A stretch of 64,000 nt of DNA from Methanomicrobiales archaeon (GTDB lineage Archaea; Halobacteriota; Methanomicrobia; Methanomicrobiales; JACTUA01): the NCBI GenBank assembly GCA_030019205.1, contig JASEFH010000003.1:104241-168240 (forward strand), given 5' to 3'. How positions within the stretch are numbered: the first letter of the stretch is position 1; each line of letters begins with the position of its first letter. Under the pieces are notes generated by a model that searched no databases, was not told the origin of the DNA, and saw only the letters and a list, made by a program, of their open reading frames with translations. A program made the translations under genes and the position numbers. Positions 57,075 to 64,000 of this stretch are shown one piece after another.

Positions 57075-57853
57075 TCGTGGCAGCACTCGGGCCGGAGGGG
57101 ACGTTCTCCCACGAACTGGCGAAGAGACTCTTCTCCGGGCCCATCCTGCTCCTCCCGTCCATCCGCAGCATCTGTAACCGGGTCGAGGAGGGAGGTGTCC
57201 TCGGGCTGGTACCCATCGAGAACAGCGAGGCGGGCGGGGTCGGGCCCACGCTCGACGCCCTCCAGCGCCAGCGGATCTACATCGTGGGCGAGGCCTACCT
57301 TCCCGTGCACCATCACCTCGCCGCCTTCGAGCCGCTGGAGCGGCTGGAGGTGATCTACGCCCACCCCCAGACCCACGAGCAGTGCAGTAACCTCCTGGAC
57401 GCCTGGGAGCGTCCGATCATCCACACCAGCAGCAACGCGGAGAGCGCGGTGGCGATGCGGAACCGCCCGCACAGCGGGGCGGTCGTCTCGCAGATGGTCG
57501 CGGATCTCCACGGGGTTCCCATCATCCTGCGGGAGATCCAGAACAGCCCCCACAACATCACCCGCTTCGTGCTGCTGCGCAATACGCCCCTCCCGGCGGG
57601 GGAGGGCACCAAGTGCAGCATCATCATCGATCCCCGGACCGACCGTCCCGGGCTGCTCCATTCGCTCCTGGACGCCTTCGCCCGACACGGGATCAACCTG
57701 ACCCGGATCGAGTCCCGCCCCTCCAAGCGGGGCATCGGAAGCTACATCTTCTTCCTGGACTTCGAGACGTCCGAGGGATGGATCGATGCGATCGCGGAGC
57801 TGTCCCGACTGACCTGCGTCAAAGAGCTCGGCTGCTACGGGAGGCTGGAATGA
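57071..57853 (+). CDS. pheA: Prephenate dehydratase with ACT domain
   Basis: A 260-residue enzyme that forms phenylpyruvate. The catalytic domain (about residues 1-175) begins ALGPEGTFSHELA and contains the PIENSEAGGV segment and the NITRFVLL motif (Thr-x-Arg-Phe). The ACT domain (about 185-258) has PGLLHSLLDAFARHGINLTRIESRPS, the phenylalanine-binding ESRP motif, which points to feedback control. No chorismate mutase is fused to it, so that activity must come from another gene. Confidence 0.94.
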   Translation: MIVAALGPEGTFSHELAKRLFSGPILLLPSIRSICNRVEEGGVLGLVPIENSEAGGVGPTLDALQRQRIYIVGEAYLPVHHHLAAFEPLERLEVIYAHPQTHEQCSNLLDAWERPIIHTSSNAESAVAMRNRPHSGAVVSQMVADLHGVPIILREIQNSPHNITRFVLLRNTPLPAGEGTKCSIIIDPRTDRPGLLHSLLDAFARHGINLTRIESRPSKRGIGSYIFFLDFETSEGWIDAIAELSRLTCVKELGCYGRLE

Positions 57854-59118
57854 ACGTTACGATGGAACGGCGGAGGGGCGTGGACGCGGCATTTACCGCC
57901 CCGCCCTCCAAGAGCTACACCCACCGCGCCCTGGTGGCGGCCGCACTCGCCACGGGCGAATCGATCCTGGACCGCCCGCTCCGCTCCGAGGACACGGATC
58001 GCACGCTCCATGCCCTGGAGCGCATGGGCGTCGTGGCGGTCCACTGCCGCACCGACCGTCTCATGATCGAGGGCTGCAGCGGGCGGCCCCCCTGCCGCGT
58101 GCGGGAGCCGATCTTCCTCGGCAACTCCGGCACCAGCCTCCGCCTGCTCACCGGCGCGGCTCTGCTCTGCGGGAACCCGCTCATCCTGACCGGGGACGCC
58201 CGCTTGCAGGAGCGGCCGGTGGGGCCGCTCGTGGAGGCGTTCAACGCGCTCGGGGGGGAGATCGCTTACCTGGGGAGGGCGGGCTGCCCCCCCATCCGGG
58301 TGCAGGGAAGGCTCCGCGGCGGGAGTGTCGAGATCGACGGCAGCGTGAGCAGCCAGTTCGCCTCGTCCCTCCTGATGGCCGCACCCTATGCCGAACGGGA
58401 CGTGGAGGTGCGGGTGAGAGGCCCGCCGGTCTCCCGCTCCTACCTGGACGTGACCGTCGATCTCATGCGGGTTTTCGGGGTTCCCGTGGAGCGGGAGGGC
58501 TACTCCCGATTCCGGGTTCGGGGCGGGAGGGGCTACCGGGCGGCGCGGTACGCCGTCGAGGGGGACTACTCGTCCGCATCCTACTTCTTTGCCATCGCCG
58601 CCGTCTGCGGCGGCAGGGTCGCCGTTGAGAACCTGAACCCCGGCTCCGTTCAGGGGGACCGTCTCTTCCTGGACGCCCTGGAGGCGATGGGCTGCCGCGT
58701 TCGGAGGAGTGCCGGGCGGATTGCCGTGGAGCGGACGGGAGGGCTCTCGGGGATCGAGATCGACATGTCCTCCGCCCCGGACACCGTCCAGACCCTCTGC
58801 ATGGCCGCCGCGGTGGCTGACTCGCCCACCACCATCCGGGGGATCGCCCACCTGAAGTACAAGGAGAGTGACCGCGTACGCGTCACCGCAGAGATTCTGC
58901 GGCGAATGGGCGCCCGCGTGGAGGTGGGGGAGAACAGCATCGCCATCGCCCCGGCACCCCTCCGAGGGATCGCCGTGGATCCGCAGGGCGACCACCGCAC
59001 CGCCATGTCCTTCGCCGTCCTGGGTCTCGGGATCGGCGGCGTCGCGATCGAGCACGCGGAAGTCGTGGAGAAGTCCTTCCCTCGCTTCTGGGAGGCGCTC
59101 GCGGAGGCGGGGCTGTGA
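57850..59118 (+). CDS. aroA: EPSP synthase (3-phosphoshikimate 1-carboxyvinyltransferase)
   Basis: A 422-residue enzyme joining shikimate 3-phosphate and phosphoenolpyruvate. Motifs include PSKSYTHRALVAAALA (about residues 18-33), GNSGTSLRLLTGAAL (about 92-106), SSQFASSLLMAAP and LKYKESDRVRVTAEIL with the catalytic Lys/Glu/Asp set. The start at 57850 overlaps the pheA stop (ATGA). The length is normal. Confidence 0.95.
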   Translation: MNVTMERRRGVDAAFTAPPSKSYTHRALVAAALATGESILDRPLRSEDTDRTLHALERMGVVAVHCRTDRLMIEGCSGRPPCRVREPIFLGNSGTSLRLLTGAALLCGNPLILTGDARLQERPVGPLVEAFNALGGEIAYLGRAGCPPIRVQGRLRGGSVEIDGSVSSQFASSLLMAAPYAERDVEVRVRGPPVSRSYLDVTVDLMRVFGVPVEREGYSRFRVRGGRGYRAARYAVEGDYSSASYFFAIAAVCGGRVAVENLNPGSVQGDRLFLDALEAMGCRVRRSAGRIAVERTGGLSGIEIDMSSAPDTVQTLCMAAAVADSPTTIRGIAHLKYKESDRVRVTAEILRRMGARVEVGENSIAIAPAPLRGIAVDPQGDHRTAMSFAVLGLGIGGVAIEHAEVVEKSFPRFWEALAEAGL

Positions 59119-60503
59119 GGCGGGTGGTGCTCCTGGGGTTCCGGGGAACGGGGAAGAGCGCCGTCGGGCGACGGCTCTCGGAGATGCTCGGCGTCCCGTT
59201 CCACGACACCGATGCCGTGATCGAGGAGAGGGCAGGGAAGACCATCCCGCGGATCTTCGCGGAGAATGGAGAGGAGGAGTTCCGCCGCATGGAGCGTGAG
59301 GTCGTCGAGACGCTCCCGGCGGCGGATGCGGTCGTCAGCACCGGCGGCGGGATCGTCATGGATCCCGCCAACGTGGAGAGCCTCAGGCGCCACAGCACCT
59401 GCATCCTCCTCCAGGCCTCCCCGGAGGCAATCGTGGGGAGGATACGGGAGTCGAATCGACCGGCGCTCACCGACCTGCCCCTCGAAGAGGAGGTGCGGGA
59501 AATGCTGCGGCGGCGGAGCGGCCGCTACATCGGGGCAGCGGACTTCTGCGTCGATACGACCGCTCACAGTACGGCGGGCACAGCGCGGGCGATCGCCCGG
59601 ATCCTTGCGAGAGGCGCGGTCCGGCGCAGCGATGCACGGGAAGGCCTCCGGTTCCTAGAGATGACCGGGCTCTGCAGGGAAGACCTGCAGCGGGTGGAGG
59701 GCATCCTCCGCGATCCCGACCAGCGCCTCACCCGCCTCTACGCGATCGTAGGGTACCCCTGCGCCCACAGCCGCAGCCCTCCCATGTACAACCGCCTCTT
59801 CGCCCGCTACGGCCTTGGCGGATTCTACACCCGCATCGAGTGGCCCTCGATCGGGGATATCATGCGGGCGGTGCAGCGGATGGACTTCCGCGGGCTCTCC
59901 GTCACCATCCCCTTCAAGGCGGATGCCGTCCCATACCTGGATGTGGTGGATGAGCACGCCGCCGCCATCGGGGCGGTGAATACAGTGGTGCGCTGCGGAG
60001 GCGCGATGTACGGCTACAATACCGACTGGCTGGGCATCCAGCGGCCAATCGCCCACCTCAAGGGCTCACGGGCCGTGCTCCTGGGCGGGGGGGGTGCGGC
60101 GGCAGCTGCGGCGTACGCGATGACGGCGCTGGAGATGGACGTGACGATCCTGAACCGCACGGTGGAGAAGGCGCGGGGAATCGCCGAACGCTTCGGGTGC
60201 CGGGCCGGCGGGCTCGAGGAGATCCGCCGGATCCCGGCGGACCTGGTGGTGAACGCGACCTCCGTCGGGATGGAGCCCGACACCCGCACCCTGCTGACCG
60301 CCGCAGATCTGCGACCCGGGTGCACGGTCTTCGACCTGGTCTACACCCCGCCGGTGACACCGCTGCTCCGCGAGGCGAAAGCCGCCGGCTGCGCCACGAT
60401 CTCCGGGAGGGAGATGTTCGTGCACCAGGCACGGGAGCAGTTCGAGGTCTTCACGGGGATCCGGGTGCCGGAACAGCTGGTTCGGGAGGCGATCCCGCCG
60501 TGA
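59115..60503 (+). CDS. aroK-aroE: Fused shikimate kinase - shikimate dehydrogenase
   Basis: A 462-residue bifunctional protein. The N-terminal part (about residues 1-165) is a bacterial-type P-loop shikimate kinase with Walker [12 protein letters not shown], the shikimate-binding DTDAVIEE and VVSTGGGIV, and the lid R in RESNRPAL. The C-terminal part (about 208-460) is Aro[24 protein letters not shown] (catalytic Lys), GAVNTVVR, the NADP loop GGGGAAAAA and NRTVEKA. Most archaea use an unrelated GHMP-type shikimate kinase, so this kinase type is unusual. The order is not the reaction order: the dehydrogenase acts first. Confidence 0.94.
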   Translation: MRRVVLLGFRGTGKSAVGRRLSEMLGVPFHDTDAVIEERAGKTIPRIFAENGEEEFRRMEREVVETLPAADAVVSTGGGIVMDPANVESLRRHSTCILLQASPEAIVGRIRESNRPALTDLPLEEEVREMLRRRSGRYIGAADFCVDTTAHSTAGTARAIARILARGAVRRSDAREGLRFLEMTGLCREDLQRVEGILRDPDQRLTRLYAIVGYPCAHSRSPPMYNRLFARYGLGGFYTRIEWPSIGDIMRAVQRMDFRGLSVTIPFKADAVPYLDVVDEHAAAIGAVNTVVRCGGAMYGYNTDWLGIQRPIAHLKGSRAVLLGGGGAAAAAAYAMTALEMDVTILNRTVEKARGIAERFGCRAGGLEEIRRIPADLVVNATSVGMEPDTRTLLTAADLRPGCTVFDLVYTPPVTPLLREAKAAGCATISGREMFVHQAREQFEVFTGIRVPEQLVREAIPP

Positions 60504-61510
60504 ACACCTTCGGGCGGAACTTCCGCTGTACCACCTTCGGGGAGAGCCACGGGAAGGCGATCGGGGTGGTGATCGACGGCTGCCCGCCGGGCCTGCCGCT
60601 CTCCGAGGCCGATATCCAGCCTCTCCTGGACCGCCGCCGCCCGGGGCGGAGCCCGTTCGCGTCGGCACGGCAGGAGGCGGACCGCGTGGAGATCCTCTCC
60701 GGCGTCTTCGAGGGGAGGACCACGGGGGCCCCCATCGCGCTCCTGATCCAGAACCGCGACGTGCGGAGCGAAGACTACGAGCCGCTCCGCACCGTCTTCC
60801 GCCCCGGCCACGCGGACTACGCCTACCAGGCGAAGTACGGGATCCGGGACCACCGCGGGGGCGGACGGAGCTCGGGGCGGGAGACGGCGGCCCGGGTCGC
60901 CGCCGCCGCCGTGGCGATGAAGATCCTGGCCGCCCGCGGGATCCGGATCGCGGCGCGGATCCGGGAGATCCACGGGCGGACGGATCCGAAGGAGATGGAG
61001 CAGGAGATCGCGGCGGCGCAGGCAGCCGGGGACTCCGTCGGGGGCATCGTGGAGGTCACGGCATCCGGCGTCCCGCCCGCCCTCGGGGACCCGGTCTTCG
61101 GAAAACTGGACGCCCTCATCGCCGCTGCCATGATGGGCATCGGCGCCGTGAAGGGCGTGGAGATCGGCGAGGGTTTCCGGGCGGCGCGGCTCTTCGGCTC
61201 CGAGAACAACGATCCCATCACACCGCAGGGATTTGCCAGCAACCACGCCGGCGGGATCCTGGGCGGCATCAGCACGGGGCAGGAGATCGTGGTGAGGATC
61301 GCCGTGAAGCCCACTTCATCGATAGCAAAACCCCAGAAGACAGTCGACACCGAGAACCGCGCAGTGGAGATAACGGTGCAGGGGCGGCACGATCCCTGCA
61401 TCGTCCCCCGAATCCTTCCCGTGGCGGAGTCGATGCTCGCGCTGGTGATCCTGGACTGCCTGCTCGAGCAGGCGAAGTACCGGGGGCCCGATGCGGGAGA
61501 CCCCCGCTAA
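60500..61510 (+). CDS. aroC: Chorismate synthase
   Basis: A 336-residue enzyme making chorismate from EPSP with reduced FMN. It starts [21 protein letters not shown] (His at about residue 16) and has the signature [20 protein letters not shown] and the late [19 protein letters not shown]. It is a little shorter than the usual 350-390 residues but all signatures are present. It begins at a GTG overlapping the previous stop. It is the last gene of the operon, and its stop overlaps that of the convergent gene. Confidence 0.95.
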   Translation: MNTFGRNFRCTTFGESHGKAIGVVIDGCPPGLPLSEADIQPLLDRRRPGRSPFASARQEADRVEILSGVFEGRTTGAPIALLIQNRDVRSEDYEPLRTVFRPGHADYAYQAKYGIRDHRGGGRSSGRETAARVAAAAVAMKILAARGIRIAARIREIHGRTDPKEMEQEIAAAQAAGDSVGGIVEVTASGVPPALGDPVFGKLDALIAAAMMGIGAVKGVEIGEGFRAARLFGSENNDPITPQGFASNHAGGILGGISTGQEIVVRIAVKPTSSIAKPQKTVDTENRAVEITVQGRHDPCIVPRILPVAESMLALVILDCLLEQAKYRGPDAGDPR

Positions 61511-63018
61511 CCCTCTCTCTTGTAGCGCTCCACCCTGCCCGCGCTCTCGAGTCTCCCCTCCCTGAGGACGGAGACGGCGCCGTGCCCGCCGCAGACCAGG
61601 CACCGCCGCCCCGATGCGGCCACGGCGGCATCCAGGTCCCGGGCGATATCCAGCAGGGCCTTTCTCTCTCCTCTCGCCACATCGGAGTCCACGTTCACCG
61701 AGGTCATCAGGAAGTCCGCGTAGGTGTTGAACTCGCTCCGCTCGGCCGTGAGGCTCCCGAAGTTGATCACCGTGTCCCCGGTGAACAGCAGCCCGCACTC
61801 CGGGCAGATCAGGTAGACCTGCCCCTGGAGGTGCCCGCCCAGCCCCTCCAGCACCAGGAACTCCAGGTCTCCGATACCGATCCGCTCCAGGACGGGGAAG
61901 ACGGAGTAGTACTCCCCGTGCGGGGGCGGGAAGAGGCGGTAGCGCTCCGGGGGGCGGAAGCGGGAGAAGAGGTTGATCAGCTTGGTATAGACCTCTTCCA
62001 GAATGGAGGTCTCGATGCGGGACCCGTAGGCGCGGTTCGCCTTCTCGATGATGGACCGCGTCGCCGGGTGCATGTCGGCCGGCACATCGTAGTAGCCCCC
62101 GGCCCCGGAGTGGTCGGCATCCGCGTGGGTGACCAGGATGCGCGTGATCGGGCCGTCCGCGTAGTAGCACTTGATCATCGCCGCCACATCGGGATGGTAG
62201 ATGCCGTAGCCGGTGTCCACCATCAGGGCTTCTTCCGGCGTGGCGAGGAGGTAGACGTTCCCGCCGCAGGGGAGCTGGAAGCAGAGCAGCTCCACGCTCT
62301 CCGTGACGGGAAATCGCTGGACGTCGGCGTAGAAGCCGTCCCCCGCCGTCTGGTGCAGGGTGGCGCCGCTCCGGAGGATGCTCTCGAAGACCTGGCGGTG
62401 GTCCTTTCCGAGGGCGCTCAGCTCCTGGACGATGTGGTTGATATCGGATAGGAGCCGCATCAGGAACGCGTCCTCCGCCTCGCCGACGAGCGGCCGCAGC
62501 TTCTGGGCGAACCGCACGTAGAAGACGGTGTCGTCCAGTCTCTCCCCCGTGGTGTCGTACTCCAGGATCTCCAGGCGGTAGCGGGGCTTCAGCGCCGTCA
62601 GCAGGCGGTCGGCGATCGCGCTCTCCTCGAGGGTGAGGGAGATCGTCACCCGCTCCGGGTGCCGCCCCTTGTCGTCGAAGTCGATGAAGGCGATGTTCGC
62701 GTCGGCGGAGGTGGTATAATCGAGGAACTCCAGCAGGGCGCCCGGCTGGTGGGGGAGATAAACGTTGAACCGCAGGAAGCTCGGCGTCGCGAGCGTGGTC
62801 TGGAGGTAGCCGATCCGCTCCAGGTCCTCTGTCATCCTGGCATAGGCCGCATCGGTCGCCGTCAGCTCGAAGAATACCGTGTAGGGATCGATGCGGCGGT
62901 TGTAGTGGATGCGGTTGATGTTGCCCTCGTACTTTTTTATGATCTCCGCGGCGCGGTGCAGGGCCCCGGGATCGTCGGGCATCCGTGCGATGCAGGAGAA
63001 GCGTTTGAGTCCGTCCAT
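61507..63018 (-). CDS. ACT-ACT-metallo-beta-lactamase protein
   Basis: A 503-residue protein with two N-terminal ACT-like domains (about residues 4-75 and 82-150: [18 protein letters not shown], then [14 protein letters not shown]), a helical linker (about 160-235) and a metallo-beta-lactamase domain (about 240-500). Zinc residues are in [12 protein letters not shown] (HxDxDH), [20 protein letters not shown] and the final CGGHGAV. ACT domains bind amino acids, so this is probably a hydrolase or flavodiiron-like protein regulated by an amino acid. It overlaps aroC tail to tail, which hints at a link to aromatic amino acids (inference). The substrate is unknown. Confidence 0.88.
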   Translation of the reverse strand: MDGLKRFSCIARMPDDPGALHRAAEIIKKYEGNINRIHYNRRIDPYTVFFELTATDAAYARMTEDLERIGYLQTTLATPSFLRFNVYLPHQPGALLEFLDYTTSADANIAFIDFDDKGRHPERVTISLTLEESAIADRLLTALKPRYRLEILEYDTTGERLDDTVFYVRFAQKLRPLVGEAEDAFLMRLLSDINHIVQELSALGKDHRQVFESILRSGATLHQTAGDGFYADVQRFPVTESVELLCFQLPCGGNVYLLATPEEALMVDTGYGIYHPDVAAMIKCYYADGPITRILVTHADADHSGAGGYYDVPADMHPATRSIIEKANRAYGSRIETSILEEVYTKLINLFSRFRPPERYRLFPPPHGEYYSVFPVLERIGIGDLEFLVLEGLGGHLQGQVYLICPECGLLFTGDTVINFGSLTAERSEFNTYADFLMTSVNVDSDVARGERKALLDIARDLDAAVAASGRRCLVCGGHGAVSVLREGRLESAGRVERYKREG

Positions 63019-63273
63019 CTGTGCCGGTCCATGTATTTTCCCGGCCCTAGATTATCCTTCCGACATGGCGGAAACCGGGCCAGGTTCTGGTCCCGGACAT
63101 AGAATGACAGTAATCCACGTTCCTGCAGATTCTCTGATAATCCTGCGCTAACGCAAGCATGCCAACGTTCAGACGATCTGCACAACAATCTCGTATTGTG
63201 AAAAGGTAATGGTTTCAGCGTGGTGCGGGTTCGCACCATCTCGGTCAGATTGGAGAACCCCGTTGCTGCCAGA

Positions 63274-63577
63274 TTATTCTCTGTCGCAGCCGGGCACGCC
63301 GATCTCCGTGAACTTTGCGATCTCAGTGGAGTCTGCATCGGCCGTGAGAATTCCCCGAGCATGGTTTGCCATCGAGGTGGCGGCGATAAGAATATCGAAT
63401 GCATTCACCGGGGAGCCGGCCGCAGCCATCCTCGCGCTGATTATGCTTGCGATCTCGGCAGCTTGGATTGTACATTCAAGGATTTCGGTCTCTGCGAAGG
63501 GGCGACGAAAAATGCCTCCTCTTTCTTCGAGCGGAGTACGCCTGCCATAATTTCGTATAGCCCCCTCCGCATTTCAC
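63274..63577 (-). pseudogene. VapC-type PIN toxin remnant
   Basis: The C-terminal two thirds of a PIN-domain ribonuclease are readable: GEMRRGLYEIMAGVLRSKKE in one frame, then, after a one-frame shift near 63500, AETEIL and SPVNAFDILIAATSMANHA, followed by ILTADADSTEIAKF to a TAA. The conserved acidic residues Glu (GEMRRG) and Asp (NAFDILIAA; TADAD) are there. The N-terminal strand with the first Asp is missing where the transposase gene ends. No VapB antitoxin is seen. Confidence 0.72.
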
Positions 63578-64000
63578 CATTCCGCCAGCCGCTGCAACTG
63601 CACCTTTGACCGGAATCCCTGCGATATGACGAGTCCGGTTAAAAGTACATTCAGGACTACCGCCTTTGTCACGGATCGTGTCGTATAGCGGTGTATTCTC
63701 CGTAAGGAGAATGCATTCTTGGCGATCTTGAACACATCTTCGATCCGGGATCGGATCTCCCGGAACCGGTCTTGCTCCTGCAGCTGCCGGAGGAGGCGGC
63801 GGGCCAGCTCCCGATACCGCCGGATCCGGTCGGCGGTATCCGATCGTCCGAAGATCGAGAGAGGATAGACAAATTTCCCGAGGAGTTTCTGCAGGGAGAA
63901 GTTCTTCTTGGTCAGGATCAGGGGAACCACGTTGAACCGGAAGATCCCCTGCACGTAGTTTGCGTAGGCGTAGTATCCTTTGTCACAGACGACGGTATCC
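63574..64000 (-). mobile_element. IS transposase, C-terminal part (DDE, IS4/IS5-like)
   Basis: The window edge cuts a transposase on the minus strand; 141 residues are visible. The second catalytic Asp lies in VVCDKGYYAYANYV, and the catalytic Glu in RSRIEDVFKIAKNAFSLRRIHRYT, the Y-E region of DDE transposases. The frame ends LQRLAEW. It adjoins the truncated VapC gene, so the right end of the IS is probably within about 20 bases of 63574. Terminal inverted repeats could not be identified because the other end is outside the window. Confidence 0.85.

Noticed and set aside
1..64000. CRISPR array or cas genes
   Set aside because: No regularly spaced short repeats and no Cas-like protein were seen on either strand.
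1..64000. rRNA genes or a replication origin
   Set aside because: No 16S, 23S or 5S segment, no Orc1/Cdc6 gene and no origin-box repeats were recognised.

Overview
The window is high-GC archaeal DNA, most likely from a methanogen of the order Methanomicrobiales (Methanoculleus-like). It carries a complete archaeal A-type ATP synthase operon, a group II chaperonin (thermosome), the archaeal early shikimate route (ADH synthase plus 3-dehydroquinate synthase II) and an AbrB-PhoU regulator. TATA-like boxes precede several transcription units. No methanogenesis enzyme lies in the window, so the order-level call is an inference.

Layout. 0-5 kb is an arsenic/redox island: the end of a thioredoxin-like gene, a DGC-domain zinc protein, a DUF169 protein and ArsC on the plus strand, then an ArsP-type permease with a Cys-Cys-rich insert, its ArsR regulator and a ferredoxin on the minus strand. 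4.8-15.8 kb holds a two-domain universal stress protein and the ATP synthase genes H-I-K-E-C-F-A-B-D-G. The rotor subunit K has six hairpins with sodium-type ligands. 15.9-20 kb carries an HxlR regulator facing a small CCC protein, a cupin and an ABC-2 transporter, followed by an ArsG/ArsF-like membrane thiol pair. 21-29 kb holds ilvD, the thermosome, a BON protein, Hsp20 and an exported metallo-beta-lactamase with its DUF3006 partner.

29-41 kb is coding-poor. A few small genes, a PAS histidine kinase, a flavodoxin and a flavin-binding protein are separated by long gene-free stretches with recognisable gene wrecks: a lipoprotein, a histidine kinase and a nitroreductase. 41-47 kb is the phosphate region: an AbrB-PhoU regulator divergent from pstS, a fused pstC-pstA, pstB and phoU. 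47-53 kb is mixed: a radical SAM enzyme, dodecin, an amidase of possibly bacterial origin, a RelBE-type toxin-antitoxin pair, an ArdC-like remnant beside tRNA-Thr, a DUF504 protein and a DUF6544 protein.

53.6-61.5 kb is one tightly overlapping aromatic amino acid operon: two tandem ADH synthase paralogs, DHQ synthase II, prephenate dehydrogenase, prephenate dehydratase, EPSP synthase, a fused shikimate kinase-shikimate dehydrogenase and chorismate synthase. Only 3-dehydroquinate dehydratase is missing. A convergent ACT-ACT-metallo-beta-lactamase protein overlaps its end. The window closes on a VapC remnant abutting an incomplete IS transposase.
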